Positions 1 to 29,159 of a DNA stretch of 64,000 nucleotides are shown here, piece after piece. Position numbers and translations under genes: made by a program. Source of the stretch: Scatophagus argus. Its lineage: Eukaryota > Chordata > Actinopteri > Scatophagidae. The stretch lies in assembly GCF_020382885.2 (NCBI RefSeq), contig NC_058504.1, forward strand, positions 14,643,019 through 14,707,018, given 5' to 3'. A model generated the notes under the pieces. It was not told the DNA's origin, made no database searches, and worked only from the letters and a program-made list of their open reading frames with translations. Each line of letters begins with the position of its first letter. Position 1 is the first letter of the stretch.

Positions 1-83
1 CCGTCATGGTACGTAGGCGCTGCTTAAACGTCAGTAAAGTGTGAAGGTATGAAATCCTAACTGACACTTCTTTTTGTCTGCAG

Positions 84-208
84 TGGCATTCCTCTTCAAC
101 TGGATCGGCTTCTTCTTGTCGTTCTGTTTGACTACGTCAGCTGCTGGCCGATACGGGGCCATCTCTGGCTTTGGCCTTTCCCTCATCAAATGGGTTCTTA
201 TTGTCAGG
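84..208 (+). CDS. ndfip1: ndfip1 coding exon (third from last)
   Basis: 125 bp between tttttgtctgcag and GTAAGA. It starts with the last two bases of a split codon and ends on a complete codon (AGG). It encodes two hydrophobic segments separated by the AAGRYGAISG loop. Confidence 0.93.
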
Positions 209-621
209 GTAAGAGCTGTTAACACAAATATTCATCGCTGAACGCCGGTTCTTGTCTGTATTACTGTTGAGGAATGCTAAAACTCTGAAAATGATCCAAG
301 ATAACTTTCTAGCTCATCACAGGTCCTGTCTTACATTTCTTCCAGTTTTCTACCTACTTTCCTGGTTACTTTGATGGGCAGTACTGGTTGTGGTGGGTCT
401 TCCTGGCCCTAGGTAAGTGAGAGACATTATTTTACAAACAAATAGCCTCTCCTGTTAGTCCTGATGTTGTATGAATTTAAGTTCTTGCATTACATGATTT
501 TCTTTGCCCTCCAGGCTTCATGCTGTTCATCAGAGGCTTTGTTAACTACTCCAGAGTGCGTAAACTGGCTGATCCCACCTATGCCACCCTTCCCCGAACA
601 AGGGTTCTCTTCATCTATTAG
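84..621 (+). CDS. ndfip1: Nedd4 family-interacting protein 1, C-terminal part (last three coding exons)
   Basis: Coding exons 84-208, 346-412 and 515-621 join in frame and encode the last ~98 residues of an NDFIP1-type protein. Upstream exons, which carry the PPxY motifs that bind NEDD4-family WW domains, lie left of the window. Known role: a three-pass Golgi/endosomal membrane adaptor that recruits and activates NEDD4/ITCH ubiquitin ligases. What is seen: hydrophobic segments FNWIGFFLSFCLTTSAAGRY, SGFGLSLIKWVLIV and QYWLWWVFLALGFMLFIRGF, then the C-terminus TLPRTRVLFIY and TAG, all nearly as I recall the mammalian protein. Splice sites are canonical: tgtctgcag/, AGG/gtaaga, cttccag/, CTAG/gtaagt, cctccag/. 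Synteny with fgf1 and nr3c1 supports NDFIP1 over NDFIP2. The first codon is split; its A lies in the previous exon, so Met there is inferred from the family. Confidence 0.95.
346..412 (+). CDS. ndfip1: ndfip1 coding exon (second from last)
   Basis: 67 bp between cttccag and GTAAGT. It encodes FSTYFPGYFDGQYWLWWVFL followed by AL and ends one base into the next codon. The tryptophan-rich stretch is characteristic of the family. Confidence 0.93.
515..621 (+). CDS. ndfip1: ndfip1 last coding exon with stop
   Basis: It follows tttgccctccag and encodes 34 residues ending LPRTRVLFIY, then TAG at 619-621. A GTAAGG donor starts only two bases after the stop (624), so the message probably continues into a separate 3' UTR exon. 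Confidence 0.93.
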
Positions 622-623
622 AG

Positions 624-3600
624 GTAAGGTGTGTTAACCCACTCACACTCATCATGGAAGACATTCACTTGTACACAGGACTCCATTCACTCCAACAGTG
701 AGTGATGAGATTAAGGCAACAATGGCACAGAACTGTTTATCAGAAAAAAATAAATATCTGGTACTACTTCATCACCCACCAAGTGTTACATGCCATTAAA
801 CATTTTCTTTAGAAAGTAAACCGCACACAGTCGTCATCGCAGACTGGCACCTCTTTGAGTTTCTGTCCGATTCCTGGTTTATTTGTGACAAAATGTGGAC
901 ACATGTAAACCCAACAGTCCCAGCTCACAGTTCAGTTTAGCACACTAGATGAAGAAAACATCCTGTCTTATGTGCAGGCATTAGAGCGTTGCAGCAGGGA
1001 ACGCCTGGCAGAAATTATTAGGTGGTTTTCACGGATTAGATTTTTAATTTCTAATTGTTCTGGCTCCTCTACTCCCTCCCTGATTCAGGCTCCGTCTTTG
1101 TGACAGTGAGTTTTGCTGGCCGGTTTTGTACTTCCGTAAACCTTACTCATTGTTTTGCATACAACCTGACGCACTCAGGGTACATCAGGATAGCCGTTGG
1201 TGTGTTCTGCGAGTTTGATCACCCCTCTGGCGTTATTTGACGTTGTTTGGACATTGTTGTCAGATGTGAGATCTGACTATCATTGCCAGATGGGACACCA
1301 CAAAACCAGAACCTCTGACATAAACTCTCCCATTAGTTACGACCTGTCACCAGATCCATACATGAGTGATTTTAGTTTTTTTTTTTACATTGTTTTCATA
1401 ACATCATAATTATACATGATTTTTGTTATCTCCCAGCAGTTCAGAGGATAACTGTAATTTCCCAGTTATAGGACTAATTAGCACACCTTCATTTATAAAT
1501 GGTAACCGATACAGATGCATTGTTCTTAATCAACAGTGTGTTGTATTACATAATGCCAGTTGACCGTTCTTTCACACACTTGGACAACTTTCCATGAAAC
1601 CCTGAAAAACAACTGGATTCATATTTAGCAGCTGATTACTTTTTTTTTTTTTTTTTTTTAAACAATGTTTTACTTTGGTATATAAGGTTTATACAGATTA
1701 AAAAATTTCTAATTAATGTATATCTTACTGAGCAAAGCATTCTCATCAACAAGTGCGATTTTATCCCACACTTGCATTGTGGGTAACATAGTCAAGACTG
1801 TGTCGGTGAAGAACAACGCATGAAATAAAAAATATCTCATCAGTTCTAGTCTTACAAACAGTGGGAGATCACACTGTAATGTAGTGAAGGACCAAGCAGA
1901 AGTCCGCATTAGGTGGGTCTATGCAAGACATTTCTGTGTTGATAAATAGATACATGCAGGATACTGAAAGCAGTTGAAGTGTTGCCTTAGCCTGATTATT
2001 CGAATAAAGTTGTTTGCATGCATGTTAACATAACCACTGACAAACCACTTCTCCCTTTAATTCAAATTCAGGAAGTTGGCTGTGGAAGAACTGCACATGA
2101 CTGACACAAGCAGCAGCAACTCTGTGAAGATTTCAAATTTCAAGTGAAGACACTTTAACAAGAAATCGGCCAGACGAGTCATAGATGAAGACAACTCTCG
2201 ATAAAATATTCAGGAATTATATCACTCATTTTGCTTTGTTTTGAAACTTTATTAATGGAAAATGGTTAACAGTAATAGTCCCTTGATGTATTCATTAGTG
2301 GCGAATGTGAAGTGCTATCTGCATCTTTGTCTGTAATGTATAAGTAATGCCTTATATCATTTGATGGTAGTATACAAGCATGCGTCTGCCCTTAAGGTTT
2401 ATAAGTAGGGAGAGTCTCATGTTGGTGACACCTGAAGCCAACAGGTATTAATTATTACAACACTATGTAGACTTGCCATAGCATGCAACACACTTTGTAG
2501 TCTGCACTAATCTCACTTCACGGTTTTATTGTGACTATTATAAGATGTTTTTAGATACCACATACACCTGAAAAGCTTTCGTTAGGCTGCAAGCGCTGAT
2601 ACTGACACGGATTATACACATATTGAATTCACCTGTTGGCTTTAAGTAGTGTTGCCTTTTTTTTCTTCTTTCTTTTTAAAGCCAGGAGGGGGCAGTGTTG
2701 TCTACTGCTTTTAAGGCGTTCGAAACTGCTCATCAGGGGCATTGTACCTTCTCGTGATTCAACCGCAATGTCAGCAGAGTGTACCAAATTCCACGCATGT
2801 CAGAAATTGAACTGAACCTGTGAAATGTTTTGTTGTACATTAAATCAGGTAAAACTTTCCAACCTGGAAGTAGAATTTAGATTACACATATGAAGTTGTA
2901 TGATTGAGTTTGAGTGCTTAAACACGAACACAGATGTCAAAGTGACAAAACCCTGGAGCAGCTCAGCTGACAGCGAAGGGCCGCCAGATTTTTGTGGCAT
3001 GATTATTATTATTTTTTTCCTTCTTTCTTTCTATGGGCACATGAGCACATTTTCTGGTTCACCTCCTTTTTTTTTGAAAAGCTCATTTAGACGTAACAGT
3101 TTGATGTTTCCATGACTCTTCAGTGAGTCAGCGGAGACGGTGTCTCATTCATTGTCGGTGGAAAAGCTCTGTGATTATAGAAAAGAGGCTTGGCTGTCTG
3201 GATCTCAGCTGTTAATGATCTCACTTTGACATTTCAAACGGTGATCTATGAGCATAAAAATAAACTCCATTTTCAGGTGGGCTTTTGCCTTAAGATTTAA
3301 TTGACAGATGGGGGATGGGATATCTGTTTTGGGTTTTTTTTTTATGTTTGCTATCATGTTGGTATCAAAACTGTGTGAAAGAATGTTGTATGCATGTGCA
3401 CTTTTAGAAACGTAACCAATAAAACCCGGAGGGTGTACCCGTGATTATTTTAAGTCCCAGACATATAAAGCAAGGAATGAATGATGCTGTGGTGTAGGAT
3501 TGCATTTCTGTTTTTTATCATCGAGGAAACGGCGTGTCACGATGATGCAGTTCGATCTAACCACTGGTGTCAGTGGAAAGAGCTGAAAACGGTTTTTAGT

Positions 3601-3780
3601 CTCGATTAGCAAACTGAACTGTTTGCCTCATCAGTGAACTTCATACTTCTGCTATGGCTTTGTTGCTGACCCATTATGCTTACTTCAGTGTGATGTAGAG
3701 CTGCAACCTTGGGGTTTTGTTGACATGAAACTGTACAGAAACCATCTAATGTTAAATAAATGTCACTTTTACTGCGCCAG
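624..3780 (+). other. ndfip1: ndfip1 3' UTR: probable intron (624-2071) and terminal exon (2072 to about 3780)
   Basis: A strong donor, GAG/GTAAGG, lies at 623/624. The next good acceptor is the pyrimidine-rich tract ending aaattcag at 2071. The AT-rich sequence after it has no coding signal and contains AATAAA at 3259-3264, 3418-3423 and 3755-3760. I read 2072 to about 3780 as the 3' UTR exon. The splice is inferred; short ORFs in the stretch look like chance. A T18-like run near 1640-1660 is the only simple repeat of note. Confidence 0.5.
3755..3760 (+). terminator. ndfip1: Candidate polyadenylation signal AATAAA for ndfip1
   Basis: The hexamer AATAAA lies in the 3' UTR, with T-rich sequence following within 30 bases. 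Earlier hexamers at 3259 and 3418 are alternatives. Confidence 0.4.
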
Positions 3781-4734
3781 TGCTGAGCTCTTTTGATTCA
3801 CTGCTGTCCACTACAATATTACAGTGTTTACAGTTCAGTATCTGCGCACTGTGCAATTTTGGTCACAGCTTAAGTGTTTGAAATAAGGAAATAGAAAATG
3901 TGTCAGTTCTGTTTTTCAGCCTGTGACGCCGTGACGTGCGGAGCTGCGACTGGCTCTTCTTATCTCACTACTTCTGGAGAGGAAAACATGCTTTCAGGAG
4001 TAGTCAAACGAGAAAGGTCACATAACATCTACCAAGCCGGCAAAATTCTCAATGAAGGCATTATATGTGTCGTTTGCATTTGAGTTAAGTGCTTTACTTT
4101 GAGAGAAAATGAGACATTTATAACATTTTTTCCTACTGCGAGGTCACGATGATTCTTTAAATCAATCCCTGCATTCTTTTCTTACCAGATCCACATGAGA
4201 AATTACTTGGTCCTCCTGCCTCTGGCCAAACTTTCCACCAAATCTCACTGACATCTGGAAACAATTTAGATAACATGAAAGTTACCATTACTATACTAAG
4301 TTTTTTTTTGCTGTATAATTAGAAGAAATCGGGCTGAAATCAGGAGAATCAGTGCTGACAGGCTCAGGGTCTGTGTCTGCTGACGATACTGTCTGCTTGT
4401 TTTCTTTTGTGTAATAAGAAGACCTGCTACCTAATCAAACGGGATGTTGTGTTAGCGGACAAAAAGACGGCGACATGCTCAGTCCTAAAGCTCTGATGCA
4501 TAACCCCCGGGCGAAGGACCAGCTACTCTTTTAATGCAAATATTAGTCCTAACAAAAATTCCCAGACACATTTGATCCTGACTGACTTGTTTTCATGAAC
4601 CGTTCTCACACCGCTGCTTCATATCGTGTTCTGGCCCATGGGACGAACTAAAATGGTGAGAAGAGAATAAAGGATCCATCCTGGAGCAGCTTTGCACCCA
4701 TTAGGGTTGAGGTATCGCCGTGTGCCGAGTGCGT
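3781..4734. other. Tail-to-tail intergenic interval, ndfip1/fgf1
   Basis: No gene is visible. Its right part is probably the fgf1 3' UTR. On the minus strand a variant poly(A) hexamer ATTAAA reads at 4535-4530, about 200 nt past the fgf1 stop. The short ORF at 3898-4083 (+) has no recognisable domain. Confidence 0.45.
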
Positions 4735-4935
4735 TCACTGCCCGGAGTCACACAGCTGTCGGGGCAGGAAGAAGACGGCCTTCTGTCCGATGTGAGTCTT
4801 TGGACCCGGTTTAGGTTTTCCGTTCTTCTTCAGAGCTACGTACCAGTTCCTCTCCTGGTGCTTCTGAGACAGGTACGTGTTGTAGTGGTTCTCCTCCAAC
4901 TTCTCCAGGAAGTAACATTCATCGGTCACCGTGAG
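4735..4935 (-). CDS. fgf1: fgf1 coding exon 3 with stop
   Basis: 201 bp after acceptor ATCTCTCAG, in phase 0. It encodes 66 residues from LTVTDECYF to LCDSGQ, then TGA. It carries the heparin-binding loop. Confidence 0.93.
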   Translation of the reverse strand, partial: LTVTDECYFLEKLEENHYNTYLSQKHQERNWYVALKKNGKPKPGPKTHIGQKAVFFLPRQLCDSGQ

Positions 4936-6831
4936 CTGAGAGATAAACGGATGAAGAAGCACCAACAGGTGACGGCACTTCAGTTGTTTGGTTTGAGATG
5001 AAAAGTTTAAAAATCCTGTCACTAATGTTTGGATCGAGATTGCGGAGCGGCGAGTGATTAATCATTTACAGATATCACGGGAGATGTTTCCATTTAATGT
5101 AGTGATTTCATATCATATGGATCAGTGGGAATACTGAAGATACTCACTGAGCTGTACAGTTGCCCCTCATTGCTCATGGCCAGATATCGCCCGGCCTCTG
5201 TTCCATGGACGACCACCACTCCTCTGTCGACAGCTTTGAGCTTTAAGACGGCTGAAGGGAGAACAAGAAGGGCAAAAACAAACGCATCAGCGCCAAACAT
5301 TGTTGCTGTTTTCCTTCAGCCAGCTGACATATGAATAGACAGAAGCCATTTTAAACATTTTAAATTCTTTGCTCTTGAGCTGAACGAGCTTCAAGCCTGA
5401 AATGAAACTGAATGAAGTGGCAGCCAAATGGAATTTCAGCGTATGCTTGCTCTCGTGACTGAATAAAATTTGTTGCCTTGAAGTCGTTAAGAATGTGAAG
5501 TGTCAAACACGGGGCCTATCTTACAGGAAATGAAAGGGACAGATTGCAATCAAGCATTTTTTTTTTCATTTTTATTTCATGAGTTTATTTGACAGTGACT
5601 GTGCTCATTGCACAGATCCGCCTGCCTAAAGGGCCTAAACTTTTCACCCGTTGTGGATGTTTGATAGAATAAATAACAAATCTCATTTAATACACTTTCA
5701 CAAAATATCACAGTACACACAGTAGTACGTCAAATAAGAGGACTGATTGTAGTGGCAGTTTTAATCTCTTTGAAACCGCCATGACTTCCTCCTCTGAATT
5801 AACACCCCCACTCACTGTCTTCTCACCCAGATACCATTTGTTCACGTGTCTTTGTTTAACATCTAGACTGAATACACAAACTCTGCAACACCAGTCCCAG
5901 AGTGAGACGGGAACCATCACCTCTGTCTCTAAAGTCCAAACCCTTGAGACGGGAACCATCACCTCTGTCTCTAAAGTCCAAACCCTTGAGACGGGAACTA
6001 TCACCTCTGTCTTTAAAGTCCAAACCCTTTCTACAGAATACACAACTCGGCAGGAACATCCTGGGGTGAAGCAGACAATAGTGGTAACAGAACAAAGAGG
6101 TGTGAAACATATGTTGGTGTGTGTGCCTCTGTCCATAAAAAGGGAGGTCTCCCCATGGTTGGGGTCTTTCCTCACTCTGACTGTAACTCTGTGTGACGAT
6201 TGACCTTCTTTTGCAAAGGAATAAAAGATCTTGTCGTCCGGCAGAAGTCTCTATTTCATTCTTCACCAGCAGGAGAAAAACTTCCACAACACTGATGAAG
6301 ACTGTTAGACAAAAGGCAACAAGTAGACAAATTTATGGCTTGGCCTTTCATATTTGACATCATTGAGAGAGCCTCCATTTTCATGACTGTCACTCAAGAG
6401 AAAAGTTAAGTGCAGCTAGTCACAGTCTATCACAAGTCTCTGCTACTTAATGTAGCTACGATTGCGTTTTATTCCTCGAGTTCAACAAAAAACATGTGAA
6501 ATCAAGTGAAATAAACCGCCGAGATATCCCATGTTATCCAAGCCGGAAATGTCAGCAGGCGGTCTCTGCTCTTTGAACCTGACACACCTGCAGTGAGGGA
6601 AGTGAACGCATCATGTTGCAAGGCCTGAGCGGGATGTAAACAGGCACAGTGCGCTGCTGTCTTACTGTAAGCGTCCCTGTCATCCCTCTGGCCCTGCACC
6701 GTCCCATCGGGCAGGATCTGGAGGTGATGTCCGCCATTCATGCAGTACAGCCGAGTCGGCCGCCTGTAGTCCCGCAGCAGGCCGCTGTCAACCGTCTGAG
6801 ACTCGGATGCTAACACCTCCTCATCCGTCAT
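4735..6831 (-). CDS. fgf1: Fibroblast growth factor 1, complete coding region in three exons
   Basis: Exons 6831-6666, 5251-5148 and 4935-4735 (166, 104 and 201 bp) join in frame to a 156-residue FGF; human FGF1 has 155. Known role: a heparin-binding ligand of all FGF receptors, exported without a signal peptide; none is seen here. Visible family features: the first core strand with [20 protein letters not shown], the [13 protein letters not shown] segment, [20 protein letters not shown], and the heparin-binding loop [20 protein letters not shown]. The cysteines in RLYC and DECYF match the two conserved FGF cysteines. The third mammalian cysteine (in NGSCKRG) is absent. The lysine-rich nuclear signal of mammals is RRP here. 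The start at 6831 is the only ATG giving the usual length. FGF2 is excluded mainly by the ndfip1/nr3c1 neighbourhood. Teleosts may keep two fgf1 copies, so the a/b suffix is left open. Confidence 0.93.
5148..5251 (-). CDS. fgf1: fgf1 coding exon 2
   Basis: 104 bp, the length I recall for the middle coding exon of FGF1. The acceptor is CCTTCAG and the donor AGCTCA/GTGAG. It encodes [20 protein letters not shown] and [14 protein letters not shown]. Confidence 0.92.
5904..6029. repeat. Minisatellite, 42-bp unit x 3, in fgf1 intron 1
   Basis: The unit begins gagacgggaaccatcacctc and repeats at 5904, 5946 and 5988. The third copy carries two substitutions (ctatcac, ctttaaag). The period is a multiple of three, so chance ORFs stay open through it on both strands. 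The rest of the 1.4-kb intron (5252-6665) shows nothing else. Confidence 0.93.
6666..6831 (-). CDS. fgf1: fgf1 coding exon 1
   Basis: 166 bp from ATG (6831) to donor TTACA/GTAAG, ending one base into a codon. On the sense strand a CTGCAG acceptor ends 28 nt upstream of the ATG (first exon base about 6859), so an upstream 5' UTR exon is likely. Confidence 0.92.
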
Positions 6832-6908
6832 ACCGGCCGAAGGACACCAACAGGAGGGTCTGCAGAGGAGCCCAGTTGTCTATGAGAGCAATCAGCCGGC
6901 TGTGTGCA

Positions 6909-6938
6909 CCCCCACCCTCCCCTCTCCACCCCCACCCC
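6909..6938 (-). promoter_or_regulatory. G-rich tract upstream of fgf1 coding exon 1 (possible G-quadruplex)
   Basis: On the minus strand, the fgf1 sense strand, five runs of three to five G lie within 30 bases with short loops. It sits about 80-110 bases upstream of the ATG. Either an intron/5' UTR or a promoter-proximal position is possible. Function is inferred from base pattern only. Confidence 0.4.
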
Positions 6939-9900
6939 ACTGCAGTGGTCAGGTGTTCACGCGCTCGTGGACGAGCGCTGAGGCAGCTGGAGGCGCGTGC
7001 CCGACACCTGGCTCTCCTCAGCTGCGTAGTGTGAGGCAATGTGACACGTGTTAGGCCTCACCTCTGACTTTTCAAAACGGTAATCGTGTTGTGTAAGTAT
7101 TATTATTAACTTATTATGTTGAACTCAGTTGAAAATTATTAGATAATCGATCACTGTAAGTTATAATTCTAGCATTTTTTTTAATTTAATTTTAATTTGG
7201 CAGGAGTCGGTAAGGCGCGGTTTAGGTTGCGACAGGAAGAAGTTCATGAACATAGCTGATGAGTCAAAAGTCTGCATGTATTGACTGCACCGGTTTTTAT
7301 CAGAGACCATCATAAAGCCATAAAGCCACATGATCAAAGAGACCATATACTTCCTGCTGAGAGAAAATGATTTCAATATTCAGTTTCAAGCTTTTAAAAG
7401 GTAATTTCAGGACACTTCGAGCACCAGATGAGTAAAGAAAACCTGCTGGTATCTTGAAAGCTCCTGCAACTTGTTTTACTTCTTGTTTCTCATTAACACT
7501 AATTATTCATAAATAACTGAACAACAGTTATTTCGATTTCGATTTCGAGGCTTTTAACAAACGTGTTATAAACGTTGCTGTTATGTAACTTAAACTGTAG
7601 CCTGAGTTTATCAATGACATGTCAATGTTGATTTCTAAAGGTGAAACGTACACTCCTGAGATACTTGGATTTGACTGTTAATGCCAAACCTCTTCTATAG
7701 TTCTTACTCACATTTATCTGATAACTTTAGTTACTTTGTAGATTGTGGATCATTGATGGCATGTTGTCATAGATTAAAATGTGGTAGTTTTTGAAGGCTC
7801 TGGAGAGCCTAAAGTTTGACCTCATCTGAACTAGAGCAGTAGCTACTGCCAAACGTCTTGCTGGGTGATCCTCATTCAAACCATTTTAACCACACTTGAC
7901 ATCATTTAAAGTCACGAAAACAAAAACCCTGAATGCAACGAATTCCCCAAAGCCCAAAGAATTTCAGTAAACCTTCACCAGCCAATAAACCAGGTGTCAG
8001 AATTTTGAAAAGCGCATTTATTTGATGAACAAGTGCTTGGTGTGATTACGGGAAGTGTCTTACAATGATGTCACTGTATCCACTGTTCAGCATCGAGTTA
8101 ATATCATGGCAAACATCAGCATTCAGTTCCTTGTTTAGACAAGTACCACACAAAGACATACAGTTCAACCTTTAATCGGTGGGGGAAAAGATCAACTGGA
8201 GTCACACTACAGAGCAGAGATAATACAGAGGGTGGATAGAAAAACTATTATTGAAGACAAATACACCACATTTTCTTTACAACGGATTATATGTACATAT
8301 TCAAACCGTTATAAGCAAAACAAATGGGTTTTTTTTTTAATTTTGTTTTTTTAGAGAAAGCATATACTGCTGAAATATGATCTGCCCTTGATAATTCTCA
8401 AAAGTTAATGTCTGCATATGTTTCATACAAAATAGATTTTCAAACATTGTTTGGGTAGTGCAAATCTTTTTAGATTCAAGCTGGTTGATTACTTTCACAA
8501 ACAGTTTGTGTGAAAAAGACTGACTCCTATCCTATTCACAGTATTACACAATTTGACCAAAGCCATCATGTTAACAGTAAAAAATGTTTTTCTTTAAAAA
8601 AAACAAAAACAAAAAAATAAAACAAAACTGTACAACTGAACTGTACATTTGTCCTTTAAGAACTACTTAAGTTTACATGGACATATGTTGAATTTGTCTG
8701 TACTTTGCTTTGGTCACCTTGTAGTCAAACATCAAATAGGCTTTTTCTTGTGCAGTCTTTAACTGATTACTGACTAAGTGAATCTGTTTCCTGAAAATCT
8801 GGCCTGCAGAGATAAAGTTAAATGCAAATCTCCTGTATGAAAATAGCTTATCCTGGAACAAAAAAAAAAAAAATAGTATGCAACCACATCTTGTTATAGG
8901 ATGGTGATAGATTATCTGTCATTTCTATTGCATATTCAGGTGTCCTCCTCAAAAATGTACAAATAAGTATAAGCGAGGATACATTTTTGAGCAAGAAGAG
9001 GCAAGTGTGCGATTTCATAGAGATATATTTACCTGTCTAAAGGAACAGCAGCAGCAGAGATTTGGATACACTGAATGTGAAAGTAACCCATGAGAAGCCC
9101 CTATGAAGCTGAGGAAGATGATTTCCGACAATTTATTAAACATCATAAAGAAAAACAACAAGTACGCTTTTTTTTTTTATTTCCGAGCACGATGTATGAA
9201 TGACAGCCGTGGCAACACACTCCACAAACTTTATCATAATTTGTAAAGTGAACAATGTGAAAATACTCCATAAATCACAGAAGCAGACACATTTTGGGAA
9301 TCCAAACTGAATGTTTTTGGTTTTTAAAGTTCAGGACATAAACGACTAAACACGGACAAGGACGTAGTGGGCGCATCACACATCAAACTTCAACAACCTG
9401 AGCATGGAAGCAGTTAAACATTTATAATGAGTGCTTTACATTTGTTGTTGGGATAGCTTAGCAACAGACCAACAGCCGAAGAATGAGAGAGCACTTTGTA
9501 GTCACTCACTTGACACATTTATCCAATTAACTGCCAGGGCATCACCTTTGACCTGTCAAGAGCAATTTTGTTTTTCAAAACCACATTAAATACTCTTTAA
9601 AGGTGCAATTTGCAGTTAGTGTTAGCGTGGCAGGTTGGCCAACAACCCAAACTGTCATAATCTGATGACCTGGGAATGAGGCTCAACGGTCAACTATCTT
9701 ACAAATTGGACCTTTAATGTTCACATTCACATCAACCTGAATTACTGTGTGCTTAGAAACTGATGAAAGTGTTGCAGCACATTTCAAATTCCCACTTACT
9801 TACACAACACACAAATCAATCCAGTGGACTGAAGTCAACCGCCGCTAATTCACTTTTTGTCTAGTTCTGGTCAAATTTAAAAGCTTCAATACTGGGACCT

Positions 9901-10871
9901 TTTTTCATCTTATCACACAAACACTTACTGACTTTCAGCACCGCCGAAAACAGACAAAACAGGAGTTTGGCACTGAAACAGTTCCCAGAGAATAAAGCAT
10001 CCATTTTGCCTGCCTCCTCAGTCAGTGATGCTACGCTTTGACTGTGACACGACTCCATGATATGACTGATGCTAAGTGCTTTCAAACACTGGGGGTGGGT
10101 GGGGCTTGACTACCTACCAAACAAATAAACGTGCAAATGTACTAAAGGTACACGGACATTAAGACAAGGTGCCTACAGGGCGTTGAAAGAGCACAAATGT
10201 TTAAAAGGGAGGGGGTCAGAAATTATTGGGAGGTTTGCAGTGTGATCAATCTGCCAGCGTCTGATCCAAAGTGCTGTATACACAAGCTCTCTATCAAACA
10301 AACTGTTCATTTTAAAGGAGAAGTTTATACTTGCACTTATCTCTCTGTAAATAAGCACATTTCTCAAAATGTTAAACTATTCCTTTGAGAAATATAGCTA
10401 CGTGACAATGCATAGGGTTTCAACAATTAAGTGTCCAAATCAGATGCTGATTGAGATCATGGATATTGTTGATGAAAGGATCATCAGAGGCAGAATCACG
10501 GCTGCATCCCTCAGCTGAACAAAACAAAAAAAAAAAAAAATGGAGGACGGTTATTTTCCGACCAGTCCAAGTCATGGTAGAACAACAGAAATTAGTTTGC
10601 CTGGTGAACTGACATAATTTTGAAAACACAATAAAATATGCCCTTTCTTCTATGATGATTGGTAGACGCAGGTATCTATCACATTCCATTATTAGACTAT
10701 TGGGGCAGGAGTGGGGTTAAATAAACATTAAAACAGGCTATTCCCGCCTATAGAAAGTTCTCTACTTTTTATCTAAAAATCATATAATCAAGACTGGTAC
10801 AGCAGTCTTTCTTCACAGTCATTTAAAGCCTTTAGTATGGTACAAAGTGCTCAAATCGCACTTAAGGAGTT

Positions 10872-10873
<2 letters not shown>

Positions 10874-10906
<33 letters not shown>
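10874..10906. repeat. (GT)n microsatellite
   Basis: An uninterrupted run of about 16 GT units. Confidence 0.9.
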
Positions 10907-10908
<2 letters not shown>

Positions 10909-11568
10909 ATGGCGTGACAGGAAGCAGGCTCCAAATATTCTTTCTTAGTGATGAGGATTATTACTACACACAGAGGATGGGCTGAGCTGCCACTTCGAAA
11001 CATGAAGTGAAGAAAAAAAAAAAATAAAGGAAAAACTTGCAACTGCATGTGACGTAAAAAAGTACAATCGACGTACGATGAAGGTACACCACGACGGGTT
11101 AAAGAAAAGCACGCACTGAACTGGTCGAAAGAAATGGCTTGAATGACTTGAAGATAACATTTGAATCAAAAAAGGCACATGTCTTTTTTTTCCCTTTTAT
11201 AACAGATTTGTGTAAACCTGGAAGAGGTCGGCTTGTGGGAGAAATCATCCTTAGCACGGCGCACGTCGATTAACTAACAACCCAACAGAACTGCTCAACT
11301 GTCCGAAGTATCAATCAAAGAAATGGGGGGGGGGGGGGAAGCTTTTTACACGTGACTGATAAACATTTTGTTACAACCTCCTATAAAAACTAAAAGAAGA
11401 ACATACAGTCAAAAAGCCTACTTAAGAACACGTTAATATTTAAGCTTTGTTACCTTGCCAGATAACGACGACCTGGAAAATTGTATAAACTGTTAGAATT
11501 TGAAAATGTAGAAAATACTATCAGAACCTGTACATAGATATTTGTTTTATCTATCTTAGATATCATTC

Positions 11569-11574
11569 TTTATT
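11569..11574 (-). terminator. nr3c1: Candidate proximal polyadenylation signal for nr3c1
   Basis: Forward tttatt reads AATAAA on the minus strand, about 340 nt after the nr3c1 stop codon. Distal alternatives exist further down the interval. Confidence 0.35.
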
Positions 11575-11913
11575 TGAAGGTAAGAAACCTGAGACGACAT
11601 GGATATTAAGCCTACTTCTCTTTGCGATTATCCATTTCCTATGTGTTATATACTACATCTTAATCTGCTCAACAAAACCTCTGTGCTCGCTGTCCGGTCT
11701 CTACACAAACGTCTTCGGCCGCTCGCTCGCTCCCTCCAGACCCGTAACACACTACACAAAATTGCATACTAGCTCCCACAAACATCATTCACTACTCGCC
11801 ACAGATCCTCAGTCCTTTCGTCGTCGCTCTTCGCTGGGGTTGGGTGGGCTATGGTGACATGACATGGTGGGACTTTAAGGCATTGTGTCTGTTGGGGGGG
11901 GAGGGGGGGACAG

Positions 11914-29012
<17,099 letters not shown>

Positions 29013-29159
29013 CTTTTTATTTGGGGGGGGGGGAAACAGACAGAGCGTTAAAATAAAGGGGTGTATTGTGCATAGGAAACATACACAGAAAGGGGTTTTA
29101 TCAGACGTGCTGAACAACTAGTAAGTAATGTAAAGGGTTTTCTGTGGTTAAGCACATGC

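Larger units (their letters stand above)
6860..11913. other. fgf1-nr3c1 interval, including the nr3c1 3' UTR
   Basis: No additional gene is recognised. The right part is the nr3c1 3' UTR (minus strand). AATAAA reads on the minus strand at 11574-11569, about 340 nt past the stop, and further hexamers occur near 9130 and 8010, so a long 3' UTR is possible. Simple repeats: a GT run at 10874-10906 and a G run near 11324-11338. The human neighbour ARHGAP26 would lie here and no exon of it is seen. Confidence 0.5.

Noticed and set aside
5708..6203. Overlapping ORFs on both strands in fgf1 intron 1
   Set aside because: Created by the 42-bp minisatellite; no splice or homology support.
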